Source: Oceanobacter mangrovi
GTDB taxonomy: Bacteria > Pseudomonadota > Gammaproteobacteria > Pseudomonadales > Oceanobacteraceae
NCBI RefSeq assembly: GCF_019740315.1
Contig: NZ_JAHXZR010000001.1
Location: forward strand, 62,001-126,000
DNA length: 64,000 nucleotides
Direction: 5' to 3'
Positions 7,275 through 18,111 of the stretch are shown piece after piece; position 1 is the first letter of the stretch, and each line of letters starts with the position of its first letter. The position numbers and the translations under genes are program-made. Below the pieces are notes generated by a model. That model had not been told where the DNA came from and made no database searches. It worked only from the letters and a program-made list of their open reading frames with translations.

Positions 7275-10172
7275 ATGACGGCAACCGCCCCGCCAGGAAG
7301 GCCAAGGCTGCTGATGGCAGCCTTCAAGGGCCTGATTCTGAGCTTCGCCCTGATCGGCTTGCTGACCATCACAGGCCTGCTGCTGACGCTGGCGCTGTTT
7401 CCGTCATTATTGCTCGGCGCTATAAACCAGCTGCCGCCGATTGCCAGCTCGGTACTCGGCTTCCCGCTCGACTGGCGCGTCAGCCAACTCGACTTCCACC
7501 AGCTGACGCTCGACCAATTCGATACCGAACTGCCGGATGGCAGCCGTATTCAGCTGCAACAGGCCGAACTGCACTACGACTCGTTAGGGCTGTTACGCGG
7601 CCAGCTGCAACAACTCAGCATCACCAGCCTGACCATAGAGCCGGGCCAGACCAGCAGCCAATTGGCTGCCGCCGACGCGCGCCAGCGCAGCGAACAGGTT
7701 GCCGCCCAGCTGGAGCAGGAATGGATTGATCTGCCAGCATTCCAATCGCTGCTGCAGCTACCGATTGATCAAATTCGTATCGACCAGCTGCAGTTTGTAC
7801 ACCCGCTGATGAATGCCAGTCTGCTGGTTGCCATCGAGCCACAACATTGGCGCATCGCCGGTACCTTGCAACCGCTGCCACAGCAACTCGACAAATCCTG
7901 GCAGCTGGAATTGCAGCTGCTCAACCCGGCCACGACGGACTCATCAACCTCACAGGGCCAGATACTTGGCCAGCTGAAAGACGATCAAACCTTGCTGGCA
8001 CACTGGTTTGCCAGTATTCAACAGGATGACAGCCTGACGCGCCTGAACCTGCGTCAGGTGGTGGTCTTGCCAGCGCTGCTGCAACTGGCCGATGAGCTGC
8101 CGCAACTCACCGAAACACAACGCAAGCAACTGGCGCCACTGCAACAACTCAACAAGTTTGACAGCCAGTTACAGCTACAAATGCCGAACCATCTGCGCTG
8201 GCCCGATGATGTTGATCTTGCACTCGTTAGCCAAGTCGACAGCCAACAGAACAAGGCGGTCAGCCTGCTGTTTAACAACGACAGCGGCAAGGCCAGCCTG
8301 ACGTTACAACCCAATGCCCAGCAACAGCTGGCCCGACTGTCACTGCAACACTCGCCAGCTGAGAACTGGCAGCTGCAATTACAGCTGGCGCAATTGCAAA
8401 TCCGGGGCAGCCAGACCGATACCAGTAACGAAACCAGCCCTGCAACCCAAGCCGAACCACTGCGCTGGCAAACCCGGCTGGCCAGCAGCCTTGGCCAAAC
8501 AACCCCGCTGCTCAAAGCCAGCTGTGATCAGCCACTGCAACAGTGCCAGCTCAGCAGCTCGCTTCAGCTGCCTTATCAGCTCAGCGGTGATGGTCTTGCG
8601 GCCAAAGGGGATCTGAGCCTGCCGCTGACTCTCAACTGGAGCGAGCAAGATGGCTTCAACCTGCAGCTGACAGCGGCTGCCAGCAGCCAGCTGCAACAAG
8701 GGGATTTACAAGCCAATGCCTCGCTGGGATTCAACAGTAGCATCAGGCTGCCTGCCGAAGCGCCAGGTCGACTGCAGCTAAACCTCAGCCAGGCCAGTCT
8801 GAAAATTGAACCCGCAGCGTTGGCAGGCTGGCAAACCACCCCACTGCAATTCGACCAAACAGCTGAACTGCAACAACAGTGGGATATTTCCGGTGATTCG
8901 CCACGCCAGCTGGAGGCAGGCCAGCTGCAACTGGCGCTGCAAAGCCTGACGCTGCAGCCAACCGCCAGCCAGATCGAAACGACGCCCTTGCACCGCAAGA
9001 CCCGGCTGATACTGGGTGCCAGTCAGATCAACTGCGATCCGCTGATCGAACAGCCGTCCTGTCGGCTGTCGATGCGCTTGCGGTCGTCACAGTGGCAACA
9101 GTGGCCAGTGCCTGACGCCCGCTTGAATGCCGATGCCATCGTCAGTCTTGCCGAACAAAAACTGCTCGCCAATGCCGACCTCAAACTGGCTAACAGCCAG
9201 ATCGATCTGGTCACCCGACTGCAACATGATCTGTCATCCGGCAGCGGTGACGCCCAGTTCCGAATTCGCCGAGGCGAACTGGCGTTCAGCGGCCTGGGCA
9301 TTAGCAATCTGGCAGACCTCACGGGTCTTAACGTGTTGTCCGGCAGTCTCGCCGGTCAGGGCTGGATCGACTGGAACCTGAACCAGCAAACCTTTGAACC
9401 CAATCTGATGTTACGTAGCGACAACCTCAGCCTGGTCTATGACAACCGTTTCACCGCCGAGTCGCTGAACTGGTTGCTGGCCTTACGACCGGCTGCCGAA
9501 GGCTACAATATCAACGGCCAGCTGAGTGCCCGCAGCCTCAACAGTGGTATTGAAATTTCCGATCCGGCCGCCCGCGCCGACATCACTCTGGCCCGAGACT
9601 TCAGCTGGTTCACCGCCGATCTCAACGAAATGAATCTGCGTCTGCTTGGCGGCCAGATTTATATCCCGGCCGTACGCTACGACAGTCGCAAACCGGAAAA
9701 TGCCTTTGCCATCAAGGTTGATGCGCTGCAGCTGGGTCATCTGGCGGCCCTGGAGCCGTCTGCCGAGATCAAGGCTGAAGGGGCGTTAGATGGCGCCTTG
9801 CCGATTATCCTTGGCCCTGACGGCCCCAGCATTCCACAGGGAACCCTGTATGCCCGCTCGCCCGGTGGCGTGATTCGTTATCAGAGCCAGGCCAGCATTG
9901 CTCTCGCCCAGACCGATCCGACCGTTGGCCTGGCCATGAAGGCACTGGAAAATTTCCAGTTCAAGCAATTGAGTTCCGACGTCAGTTATCAGCCGGACGG
10001 CTCACTCAACCTCGGGCTCAAATTTGAAGGCCATAATCCGGATTTTTTTGATGGCCAGGCCACCCACCTGAACGTCAATCTCGACTACAACCTGCTTGAT
10101 CTGCTGGCCAGCCTGCGGGTTGCCGATGATCTGATCGCCAGGCTGGAAAACAAATACAACGGCCAGCGCTAA
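7275..10172 (+). CDS. ydbH: YdbH-type AsmA-like intermembrane lipid transport protein
   Basis: This 965-residue protein has one N-terminal membrane anchor (about residues 12-45) followed by a long periplasmic region very rich in Gln and Leu, as expected of a beta-groove. The C-terminal third (SGLGISNLADLTGLNVLSGS, GGQIYIPAVRYDS, LDGALPIILG) fits the YdbH/AsmA-like domain. In E. coli, YdbH, TamB and YhdP redundantly carry phospholipids between the inner and outer membranes. The usual small partners YnbE and YdbL are not encoded in the 170 bp that follow. It starts 11 bp after rpiA with only a weak Shine-Dalgarno sequence. Repeat-rich codons such as CAG, CTG and AGC dominate the middle. Confidence 0.8.
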   Translation: MTATAPPGRPRLLMAAFKGLILSFALIGLLTITGLLLTLALFPSLLLGAINQLPPIASSVLGFPLDWRVSQLDFHQLTLDQFDTELPDGSRIQLQQAELHYDSLGLLRGQLQQLSITSLTIEPGQTSSQLAAADARQRSEQVAAQLEQEWIDLPAFQSLLQLPIDQIRIDQLQFVHPLMNASLLVAIEPQHWRIAGTLQPLPQQLDKSWQLELQLLNPATTDSSTSQGQILGQLKDDQTLLAHWFASIQQDDSLTRLNLRQVVVLPALLQLADELPQLTETQRKQLAPLQQLNKFDSQLQLQMPNHLRWPDDVDLALVSQVDSQQNKAVSLLFNNDSGKASLTLQPNAQQQLARLSLQHSPAENWQLQLQLAQLQIRGSQTDTSNETSPATQAEPLRWQTRLASSLGQTTPLLKASCDQPLQQCQLSSSLQLPYQLSGDGLAAKGDLSLPLTLNWSEQDGFNLQLTAAASSQLQQGDLQANASLGFNSSIRLPAEAPGRLQLNLSQASLKIEPAALAGWQTTPLQFDQTAELQQQWDISGDSPRQLEAGQLQLALQSLTLQPTASQIETTPLHRKTRLILGASQINCDPLIEQPSCRLSMRLRSSQWQQWPVPDARLNADAIVSLAEQKLLANADLKLANSQIDLVTRLQHDLSSGSGDAQFRIRRGELAFSGLGISNLADLTGLNVLSGSLAGQGWIDWNLNQQTFEPNLMLRSDNLSLVYDNRFTAESLNWLLALRPAAEGYNINGQLSARSLNSGIEISDPAARADITLARDFSWFTADLNEMNLRLLGGQIYIPAVRYDSRKPENAFAIKVDALQLGHLAALEPSAEIKAEGALDGALPIILGPDGPSIPQGTLYARSPGGVIRYQSQASIALAQTDPTVGLAMKALENFQFKQLSSDVSYQPDGSLNLGLKFEGHNPDFFDGQATHLNVNLDYNLLDLLASLRVADDLIARLENKYNGQR

Positions 10173-10321
10173 ACCGTCATCAAGCCGTGCCACACTGGCG
10201 CACCAATGACCTTGCCTCCGGATCGTCGAAGTTTTACACCGCGGCACCAAAATCACTGTTGCAAGCCGGACAAAATCAACCTTTCCGCTGCAAACAGAGC
10301 TACAATCCCCGCAGTTTTTAA

Positions 10322-11353
<1,032 letters not shown>

Positions 11354-11368
11354 TCAGAAAGGACCAGC

Positions 11369-13468
11369 ATGAGCGAAGAACAAGCCCCAGAGACCGTAAT
11401 TGATCTCAACAGCAGCGAGTACTACATCAATCGCGAACTGAGTCATTTGCAGTTCAACATCCGGGTACTCGAGCAGGCGCTCGATGAGAGTCACCCACTG
11501 TTGGATCGTTTGTTCTTCCTCTGCATCTTCAGCAAGAACCTTGATGAGTTCTACGAAGTGCGGGTCGCCAACCTGACCCAGCAGCTGACCTTTGCACGCG
11601 AACAGGCCGGTGCTGACGGCATGCATCCGCAACAGGTACTGCGGGAAGTTCACGATCGCTGCAGCATCACGGTTGAGCGCCAGTACCGCATTCTCAACGA
11701 AACCATCCTGCCAGCCCTGGAAGCGGAAAATATCCACTTCCAGCGCCGCCGCGACTGGACCGAAGAACAACGCCTGTGGATCGAGGAATATTTCCGCGAC
11801 AACGTCCAGCCGCTGGTCAGCCCGATTGGTCTTGACCCTTCGCATCCATTCCCACGACTGGTTAACAAGAGCCTCAACTTTATTGTTGAGCTGGAAGGCA
11901 AGGATGCGTTTGGCCGCGAAACCGGTCTGGCGATCATTCCGGCGCCACGTTCATTGCCGCGTATTATCCGCTTTCCGGATCAACTGACCGCCGGTGGCGA
12001 TCACTTTGTTTTCCTGTCGTCAGTCATTCACGAGCACGCCGCCGAGCTGTTCCCCGGCATGGAAGTCAAAGGCTGTTACCAGTTCCGGGTAACCCGCAAT
12101 GCCGACCTCGAAATCGACGAAGACGGCACCAACGACCTGGCTTCCGCGCTGGAAGACGAACTGCACTCTCGTAACTTCGGTGAGGAGATGCGCCTTGAAG
12201 TGGCCGACAACTGCCCGATGGAGCTGGTGCAGTTCCTGCTGCGCAAATTCAGTCTGGAAGAAAACGACCTCTATATGGTCAACGGCCCGGTCAACCTCGG
12301 TCGCATGATGGAAGTGATTGGCCAGATCAACCGGCCAGACCTGAAATACACGCCGTTTACGCCGGGTTTGCCAAAGAACGTCAAGTTCAAGAAAAGCATC
12401 TTCGAGAGCATGCGTGAAAAAGACACGCTGCTGTTACACCCGTTCGAATCCTTTACCCCGGTGGTCGACCTGCTGCGTGAAGCGGCCAAGGACCCGGGCG
12501 TGCGGGCGATCAAACAAACCCTCTATCGAACCGGTGCCAAATCCGAGATCGTTAACGCGCTGGTTGATGCCGCCCGTAATGGTAAGGAAGTCACCGTCGT
12601 GATCGAGCTGCGGGCGCGCTTTGATGAAGAGGAAAACCTCTATCTGGCCAACCGTCTGCAGGAAGCCGGTGCGGTGGTCGTTTACGGTGTGGTGGGCTAC
12701 AAGACCCACGCCAAAATGATGCTGATCGTGCGCAAGGAAGGCGATCGCTACAAACGCTACGTGCATCTCGGCACCGGTAACTACCACGCCGGTAACGCCC
12801 GCGCCTACACCGACTACAGTTTCCTCACCAGCAACGACGTGATTGGTGAAGACGTTGCTGCCGTATTCCAGCAACTCACCGGCATGGGAGCAGCACTGAA
12901 GATCAAGAAGCTGTTCCACGCGCCGTTCACCCTGCACAAAAAGCTGATTGAACTGGTCGATCGTGAACGAGCCCACGCCGAAGCGGGCAAGCCAGCGCTG
13001 ATTCGTCTGAAAGCCAATGGTCTGACCGAACCCAAGTTTATCAAGGCGCTCTATCGCGCGTCCCAGGCTGGCGTGAAGGTCGAACTGATCATTCGTGGTA
13101 TGTGCAGCCTGCGGCCGGGCGTGCCGGGAGTATCCGAGAACATTCAGGTACGTTCCATCATCGGCCGTTTCCTCGAACATACGCGGGTGTATTACTTCCA
13201 GAATGATGGCAAGGACGAAGTATATGCGGGTTCTGCCGATCTGATGGAGCGTAACCTGCTGAACCGGGTGGAAACCGCCTTCCCGATTGAGAACAACAAG
13301 CTCAAGGAACGGGTAAAAGCCGAACTGCAGGTATATATGGACGACAACAGCCAGGCCTGGATTCTGCAGTCCGATGGCTCCTACGTCCGCAGCCAGCCTG
13401 CCGAAGGGGAAGAAGTGATCCGCGCCCAGTCGATTCTGCTGGCCAACCTGGCTGCCACTTCCAGCTGA
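11369..13468 (+). CDS. ppk1: Polyphosphate kinase 1
   Basis: Ppk1 makes inorganic polyphosphate from ATP. The 699 residues cover the N-terminal, head and two C-terminal phospholipase-D-like domains. The autophosphorylated histidine is in GYKTHAKMML at about residue 447, and the second conserved histidine region is HLGTGNYHAGNARAYTD. SKNLDEFYEVRVA near residue 50 is the family's N-terminal signature. AAGGA lies before the ATG, 15 bp after hemB. ppx lies convergent downstream, so synthesis and degradation genes face each other as in pseudomonads. Confidence 0.97.
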   Translation: MSEEQAPETVIDLNSSEYYINRELSHLQFNIRVLEQALDESHPLLDRLFFLCIFSKNLDEFYEVRVANLTQQLTFAREQAGADGMHPQQVLREVHDRCSITVERQYRILNETILPALEAENIHFQRRRDWTEEQRLWIEEYFRDNVQPLVSPIGLDPSHPFPRLVNKSLNFIVELEGKDAFGRETGLAIIPAPRSLPRIIRFPDQLTAGGDHFVFLSSVIHEHAAELFPGMEVKGCYQFRVTRNADLEIDEDGTNDLASALEDELHSRNFGEEMRLEVADNCPMELVQFLLRKFSLEENDLYMVNGPVNLGRMMEVIGQINRPDLKYTPFTPGLPKNVKFKKSIFESMREKDTLLLHPFESFTPVVDLLREAAKDPGVRAIKQTLYRTGAKSEIVNALVDAARNGKEVTVVIELRARFDEEENLYLANRLQEAGAVVVYGVVGYKTHAKMMLIVRKEGDRYKRYVHLGTGNYHAGNARAYTDYSFLTSNDVIGEDVAAVFQQLTGMGAALKIKKLFHAPFTLHKKLIELVDRERAHAEAGKPALIRLKANGLTEPKFIKALYRASQAGVKVELIIRGMCSLRPGVPGVSENIQVRSIIGRFLEHTRVYYFQNDGKDEVYAGSADLMERNLLNRVETAFPIENNKLKERVKAELQVYMDDNSQAWILQSDGSYVRSQPAEGEEVIRAQSILLANLAATSS

Positions 13469-13475
13469 TCCCAAA

Positions 13476-13516
13476 CGGCTGTTCCGCCCCACTCTCCAGT
13501 CGGGCGGAACCAGCCG
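13476..13516. terminator. Hairpin between convergent ppk1 and ppx
   Basis: A 14-bp stem with one bulged base (13476-13489 with 13502-13516) fills the 51-bp gap between the two stop codons. It lacks a T-tract, so it may act as a weak or Rho-assisted terminator for both genes. Confidence 0.45.
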
Positions 13517-13519
13517 CTG

Positions 13520-15022
13520 TCAGAGCACTTCCAGTTTCATGCCAGCCGCTTGCTGGCAATCCACTTCCGCCGCCAGATCACCGGCCGTCAGCGGATGTTC
13601 CTGCAGCCAGCCGTCTGGCAGCTGTAACCTCAGATCATCGCCGTTACACGTCGCCACCGGGACCGGCACCGGATGGGCACCACGGCCATGGTTGAGAATC
13701 ACCGCCAACCGCAGCAAACGCGCCAGCTGAATCGTCTGTTTACGCCGCGTCGAGGTCACGCTATCAAACTCACCGGTAGCAAATTTACGCCGATGACAGC
13801 GCACCATGGCAGCCAGCTTGGCCTGCCCCTGGCGGGTAAAACCGAGCATATCCGCGTGTTGCAGCAGGTAAGCGCCGTGCTTGTGGAAACCGCTGTGGGA
13901 CAGACTCAAACCGATTTCATGCAGATCCGCCGCCCAGCCCAACAGCGACGCCGAGGCCTCGGTCATTTGCCAGCTGTCACGCAGCTGGGCAAACAGCGCC
14001 AGTGCGGTGGTCTTGACCCGTTCAGCCTGTTCCTCATCGACATAAAAACGTTCTTTTAACGAACGCACCGTGCGCTGGCGGACGTCTTCGTGATCCGAAC
14101 GACCAAACAAATCCCACAAGGCACCTTCACGCAAGGCACCGTCGGAATAGACCATGTTTTCAATACCGAAGGTATCAAACACCGCCGTCAGAATTGCCAG
14201 ACCGCCAATAAAGACCTGCCGACGTTCAACTTTCACACCCGGCAGCACCACATCATCAAGGGTTTCAAACTGCAGGGTTTGCTTGCGCAGCTTTTTCAGC
14301 GCCTGCTTGCTGATGCCTTCAGTCGTCCAGCCGAACTCGACCAGGGTCTGTTCCACCGCCCGGATAGTGCCGGAGGAGCCCACCACACTTTGCCAGCCCA
14401 GTTGCTTGTACTGGGATTCAATGTTCTGCAATTCCTGCCGGGCAGCAGCCACCGCCCGTTCAAAATTGGCTTCGTTGATTTTGCCATCGGCAAAAAAGCG
14501 TTGGGTGAAGGACACACAGCCCATATGCAGGCTTTCCAGCGCCTTCGGTTCAAACCGTTCACCAACGATAAATTCGGTACTGCCACCGCCGATGTCGACC
14601 ACCAGCCGTTTACCCATATCGTCCGCCAGCGTATGGGCAACACCAAGATAAATCAGGCGGGCTTCTTCACGCCCGGCAATCACCTCAATGGGATAACCCA
14701 GTACGGCTTCGGCACGTTCAATAAATTCCTGGCGGTTGCGGGCGGCCCGCAGCGCGTTGGTAGCCAATACACTGACCCGTGCGGGGTCCATGCCTTGCAA
14801 GCGTTGGGCAAATTCACGCAGGCAATCAAGGCCGCGCTGCTGCGCTTCTTCCGATAAATGAAAATGCTCATCCAGACCAGCGGCCAGCTGGACTTTCTGG
14901 CCACGCCGTTCGAGAGTCTGGAATTCGCCGTGAAATTCCCTGGCGATAACCATATGGAAGCTGTTGGAGCCCAGATCTACCGCGGCAATCAATTCACCTG
15001 GCTGGGCCGGAGTATCTGACAT
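13520..15022 (-). CDS. ppx: Exopolyphosphatase
   Basis: Ppx removes terminal phosphates from polyphosphate. The 500 residues begin with the ASKHA-type phosphate loop AAVDLGSNSFHMVI at about 14-27. A second conserved block, VVDIGGGSTEFIVGE, is near 140. The C-terminal half carries the HD-like segment LHEIGLSLSHSGFHKHGAYL. Length and motifs fit Ppx/GppA; Ppx rather than GppA is favoured by length and the ppk1 neighbour. It is divergent from trxA, 155 bp away. Confidence 0.94.
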   Translation of the reverse strand: MSDTPAQPGELIAAVDLGSNSFHMVIAREFHGEFQTLERRGQKVQLAAGLDEHFHLSEEAQQRGLDCLREFAQRLQGMDPARVSVLATNALRAARNRQEFIERAEAVLGYPIEVIAGREEARLIYLGVAHTLADDMGKRLVVDIGGGSTEFIVGERFEPKALESLHMGCVSFTQRFFADGKINEANFERAVAAARQELQNIESQYKQLGWQSVVGSSGTIRAVEQTLVEFGWTTEGISKQALKKLRKQTLQFETLDDVVLPGVKVERRQVFIGGLAILTAVFDTFGIENMVYSDGALREGALWDLFGRSDHEDVRQRTVRSLKERFYVDEEQAERVKTTALALFAQLRDSWQMTEASASLLGWAADLHEIGLSLSHSGFHKHGAYLLQHADMLGFTRQGQAKLAAMVRCHRRKFATGEFDSVTSTRRKQTIQLARLLRLAVILNHGRGAHPVPVPVATCNGDDLRLQLPDGWLQEHPLTAGDLAAEVDCQQAAGMKLEVL

Positions 15023-15113
15023 AGGTTGCTATCCTGACGCTTTATTCTGCAAAAACCCAAATATGCAACCCGTCTCCGGCGATGTCCATCCTCTGTTCGG
15101 AGCTTTCTGGAGA

Positions 15114-15141
15114 TTGATTCCAGCCGGAGCGCGCGTACAAT
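15114..15141 (+). promoter_or_regulatory. Candidate sigma-70 promoter of trxA
   Basis: TTGATT (15114-15119) and TACAAT (15136-15141) are 16 bp apart, giving an expected start near 15148, about 30 bases before the trxA ATG. Confidence 0.6.
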
Positions 15142-15177
15142 GAAGGCAATTATGACCTTAACCTTCAAGGGGAAACC

Positions 15178-15504
15178 ATGAGCGATCTCATCATCTCGAC
15201 TAGTGACGACACTTTTGAATCCGATGTGCTGGGCAGCGATTTGCCTGTGCTGGTCGACTTCTGGGCTGAATGGTGCGGTCCATGCAAAATGATTGCTCCG
15301 GTACTGGAAGAAATCGCTGAAGAGTTCGCTGGCAAGCTGAAAATCGCCAAGCTGAACATCGATCAGAACGAAGCGACTGCCCCTAAATACGGCATCCGCA
15401 GCATCCCGACCCTGATTCTGTTCAAGAACGGTAACGTCGAAGCCACCAAGATTGGTGCCATGAGCAAGTCCGAGCTGACAGCTTTCATCCAGCAAGCTCT
15501 CTGA
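15178..15504 (+). CDS. trxA: Thioredoxin 1
   Basis: TrxA is the general cytoplasmic disulfide reductant. The 108 residues match the E. coli length, with the active site WCGPC at 32-36 (Cys33 and Cys36), the preceding DFWAEW, and cis-Pro in RSIPTL near 75. AAGGGG lies six bases before the ATG. It stands between ppx (divergent) and rho, the order known from Pseudomonas. Confidence 0.97.
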   Translation: MSDLIISTSDDTFESDVLGSDLPVLVDFWAEWCGPCKMIAPVLEEIAEEFAGKLKIAKLNIDQNEATAPKYGIRSIPTLILFKNGNVEATKIGAMSKSELTAFIQQAL

Positions 15505-15521
15505 TAGAAAATTGATTTATA

Positions 15522-15557
15522 TCCAGCCCTTGAAAAACCTTGCTTTCGAGGGCTGGA
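15522..15557 (+). terminator. Hairpin after trxA
   Basis: A 9-bp stem (15522-15530 with 15549-15557) with an 18-base loop starts 18 bases after the trxA stop. There is no T-tract, and its right arm overlaps the proposed rho -35 box, so termination here is possible but not certain. Confidence 0.35.
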
Positions 15558-15582
15558 CACCCAATATCATTGGGTCTATAGT
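15554..15582 (+). promoter_or_regulatory. Candidate sigma-70 promoter of rho
   Basis: TGGACA (15554-15559) and TATAGT (15577-15582) are 17 bp apart, each matching five of six consensus bases. A 7-bp palindrome with a 3-base centre (15559-15575) fills the spacer and could be an operator. Transcription would start near 15589, leaving a leader of about 86 bases. Confidence 0.6.
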
Positions 15583-15635
15583 TCAAAACGCAGTCGGGTT
15601 CTCTGACGCGCCCTCGCCTTGATATCCATATCAAG

Positions 15636-15674
15636 CTCTACCCCAATATCCAAACAACACAACCTATCTTCCCT
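15636..15674 (+). promoter_or_regulatory. G-free, C-rich rho leader (candidate rut site)
   Basis: From 15636 to the rho start codon there is no G at all, and the stretch is rich in C, A and T. There is no Shine-Dalgarno sequence. C-rich, G-poor unstructured RNA is what Rho binds, and rho genes are known to be controlled by Rho itself in the leader, so this is a likely autoregulatory site. Confidence 0.5.
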
Positions 15675-16937
15675 ATGAATCTTTCCGATCTGAAATTGAA
15701 ATCCGTTCCTGAGCTGCTCGACATTGCTCGGGAGATGAACCTGGAGAACGTTAGCCGTACTCGCAAGCAGGATATTATCTTCGCAATTCTCAAGCATCAC
15801 GCCAAAAGCGGGGAAGATATCTATGGTGATGGGGTACTGGAAATTCTGCAGGACGGCTTCGGCTTCCTGAGAAGCGCGAACAGCTCCTACCTGGCCGGCC
15901 CTGACGATATTTATGTATCGCCAAGCCAGATCCGTCGCTTCAACCTGCGTAAGGGCGACAAGATTTCCGGCAAGATCCGTCCGCCAAAAGACGGTGAACG
16001 CTACTTTGCCATGCTGAAAGTGGCAGACATTAATGACGACAAGCCAGAAAACGCCAAGAACAAGGTTCTGTTTGAAAACCTGACGCCGCTGTTCCCGAAT
16101 GAAAAATTCATCCTGGAACAAGGCAACGGTTCAACAGAAGACCTGTCTTCCCGTGTTCTGGACCTGGTAGCACCAATCGGTAAAGGTCAGCGTGGTCTGA
16201 TTGTAGCACCGCCAAAAGCTGGTAAAACCATGCTGCTGCAGACCATCGCCCAGTCGATTACCCGCAACAATCCGGAAAGCGATCTGATCGTGCTGTTGAT
16301 CGACGAACGTCCGGAAGAAGTAACCGAAATGAAGCGTTCCGTGCGCGGCGAAGTGGTTGCCTCTACCTTCGATGAGCCACCCGCCCGCCACGTGCAGGTT
16401 GCCGAAATGGTCATCGAAAAAGCCAAGCGTCTGGTTGAACACAAGCGCGATGTGGTAATCCTGCTCGACTCCATCACCCGTCTGGCACGTGCCTACAACA
16501 CCGTAATCCCAAGCTCCGGCAAGGTACTGACCGGTGGTGTGGACGCCAACGCACTGGAAAAACCAAAGCGTTTCTTTGGTGCTGCCCGTAACGTTGAAGA
16601 AGGTGGCTCACTGACGATCATCGCCACCGCACTGGTTGATACCGGTTCGAAGATGGACGAAGTGATCTACGAAGAATTCAAGGGTACCGGTAACCAGGAA
16701 CTGCATCTGGATCGCAAGATCGCAGAAAAACGCATCTACCCGGCCATCAACATCCGTCGTTCCGGCACCCGTCGTGAAGACATGATGTTCCCGGAAGCCG
16801 ATCTGCAACGTCTGTGGATCCTGCGCAAACTGCTGAGCGAAATGGAAGATATCCAGGCGATCGAATTCCTGCTGGGCAAGCTGAGCCAGACCAAGACCAA
16901 CGACGAATTCTTCGACTCCATGCGTGGTGGCAAATAA
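15675..16937 (+). CDS. rho: Transcription termination factor Rho
   Basis: Rho is the hexameric RNA helicase that ends transcription at rut sites. The 420 residues are one more than the E. coli protein. The Rho N domain covers about 1-45 ([20 protein letters not shown]) and the cold-shock-like RNA-binding domain about 48-125 ([20 protein letters not shown]). The Walker A loop PPKAGKT is at 179-185, with [10 protein letters not shown] and the Q-loop region downstream. The start has no Shine-Dalgarno sequence and follows a G-free leader. A strong terminator follows the stop. Confidence 0.97.
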   Translation: MNLSDLKLKSVPELLDIAREMNLENVSRTRKQDIIFAILKHHAKSGEDIYGDGVLEILQDGFGFLRSANSSYLAGPDDIYVSPSQIRRFNLRKGDKISGKIRPPKDGERYFAMLKVADINDDKPENAKNKVLFENLTPLFPNEKFILEQGNGSTEDLSSRVLDLVAPIGKGQRGLIVAPPKAGKTMLLQTIAQSITRNNPESDLIVLLIDERPEEVTEMKRSVRGEVVASTFDEPPARHVQVAEMVIEKAKRLVEHKRDVVILLDSITRLARAYNTVIPSSGKVLTGGVDANALEKPKRFFGAARNVEEGGSLTIIATALVDTGSKMDEVIYEEFKGTGNQELHLDRKIAEKRIYPAINIRRSGTRREDMMFPEADLQRLWILRKLLSEMEDIQAIEFLLGKLSQTKTNDEFFDSMRGGK

Positions 16938-16965
16938 GCCCTGCCGTGAATCGCTGAATGATTTG

Positions 16966-16990
16966 AAACCGCCTTCGGGCGGTTTTTTAT
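16966..16990 (+). terminator. Intrinsic terminator of rho
   Basis: An 8-bp stem AAACCGCC/GGCGGTTT (16966-16973 and 16978-16985) with a TTCG loop is followed by a T run, 29 bases after the rho stop. Confidence 0.92.
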
Positions 16991-17025
16991 TGGCTGGCGT
17001 CTGGCGAATTACCTACGCTTAAGAA

Positions 17026-17050
17026 ACAAAAAAGCCACCCGAAGGTGGCT
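17026..17050 (-). terminator. Intrinsic terminator of rpoH
   Basis: Read on the minus strand, AGCCACC/GGTGGCT (17044-17050 and 17033-17039) with a TTCG loop is followed by a T run down to about 17026. It lies 27 bases after the rpoH stop, back to back with the rho terminator. Confidence 0.9.
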
Positions 17051-17076
17051 GATTTGTATCGAAGCTTCCCAAAGCA

Positions 17077-17946
17077 TCAGGCTGGCATCAAAGCCCCGCC
17101 CATCGCATCCTTGAGTTTCTTCATGGCGTTCTTTTCCAGCTGGCGAATACGTTCAGCGGAAACGTTATACATGGCCGCCAGTTCGTGCAAAGTGGACTTC
17201 TCTTCATTAAGCCAGCGCTGCTGCAGAATCGCCCGGCTGCGCTCGTCCAGATCACCCAGCGCAACCGCCAGACGTTCATTGGCATCCTGTTCGAAGTTCT
17301 CAGTCTCAACCATCAGCGCCGGGTCGGCACTCTTGTCTTCCAGATAGTAGGCCGGTGCCTGATAGGCAGTTTCGTCATCGTCATCAACACCGGCGTCAAA
17401 CGCGGCGTCATAGGAATTCAGACGGCCTTCCATCTCGAATACGGTTTTGGTTTCAACACCCAGATCATCAGCAATCGATGCAGCTTCTTCCTGGCTCAAC
17501 CAGCCCAGACGTTTTTTCTGACTGCGCAGGTTAAAGAACAACTTGCGCTGGGCCTTGGTGGTCGCAACCTTGACGATACGCCAGTTGCGCAGGATGTATT
17601 CGTGAATCTCGGCCTTGATCCAGTGCACAGCGAAGGATACCAGGCGTACACCAACTTCCGGATTGAAGCGTTTGACCGCTTTCATCAGACCGACGTTGCC
17701 TTCCTGAATCAGGTCAGACTGGTTAAGACCGTAGCCAGAGTAGCTGCGGGCAATGTGAACAACAAAACGCAGATGCGACATAACCAGACGACGGGCAGCA
17801 TCGAGATCGTCCTGATAATGCAGACGCTCAGCCAGCTCACGCTCTTCTTCGACGCTCAGGACAGGAATCGCATTGACCGTAGAAAGGTAGGCTTCGAGAT
17901 TGGCTCCCGGAGACAAGGCATCAACGGCTTGCAAACCTTTGTTCAT
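17077..17946 (-). CDS. rpoH: RNA polymerase sigma-32 factor (heat shock)
   Basis: RpoH directs RNA polymerase to heat-shock promoters. The 289 residues contain sigma region 2 ([34 protein letters not shown]), the RpoH-specific box QRKLFFNLR after region 2.4, and region 4 ([30 protein letters not shown]). The frame is open from a TTG at 17958, but GGAG six bases before the ATG at 17946 decides the start. It lies downstream of ftsY-ftsE-ftsX as in many gammaproteobacteria, with its own promoter candidate in the 165-bp gap. Confidence 0.96.
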   Translation of the reverse strand: MNKGLQAVDALSPGANLEAYLSTVNAIPVLSVEEERELAERLHYQDDLDAARRLVMSHLRFVVHIARSYSGYGLNQSDLIQEGNVGLMKAVKRFNPEVGVRLVSFAVHWIKAEIHEYILRNWRIVKVATTKAQRKLFFNLRSQKKRLGWLSQEEAASIADDLGVETKTVFEMEGRLNSYDAAFDAGVDDDDETAYQAPAYYLEDKSADPALMVETENFEQDANERLAVALGDLDERSRAILQQRWLNEEKSTLHELAAMYNVSAERIRQLEKNAMKKLKDAMGGALMPA

Positions 17947-18032
17947 TGAACACTCCAATTAGTGAACAGTTAATCAAACACTGTATTGGTCGGGTAGACC
18001 CATCAAGGGTACACACACGAAACTCGCAACGC

Positions 18033-18062
18033 AGTGTAGCACCGTAAAATAAAGACCGCCAA
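18033..18062 (-). promoter_or_regulatory. Candidate promoter of rpoH
   Basis: On the minus strand, TTGGCG (18062-18057) and TACACT (18038-18033) are 18 bp apart. The start would be near 18026, about 80 bases before the rpoH ATG, allowing expression independent of ftsEX. Confidence 0.4.
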
Positions 18063-18111
18063 GACGGCAAATGGTTCCTTTTCCAGAACAATCTGCCATA
18101 AAAATATTACA

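Noticed and set aside
12434-13492. 352-codon open frame antisense to ppk1
   Set aside because: Shadow of ppk1 codons; no recognisable motif and no Shine-Dalgarno sequence.
13673-14857. Two plus-strand frames antisense to ppx
   Set aside because: Shadows of ppx, which has complete family motifs on the minus strand.
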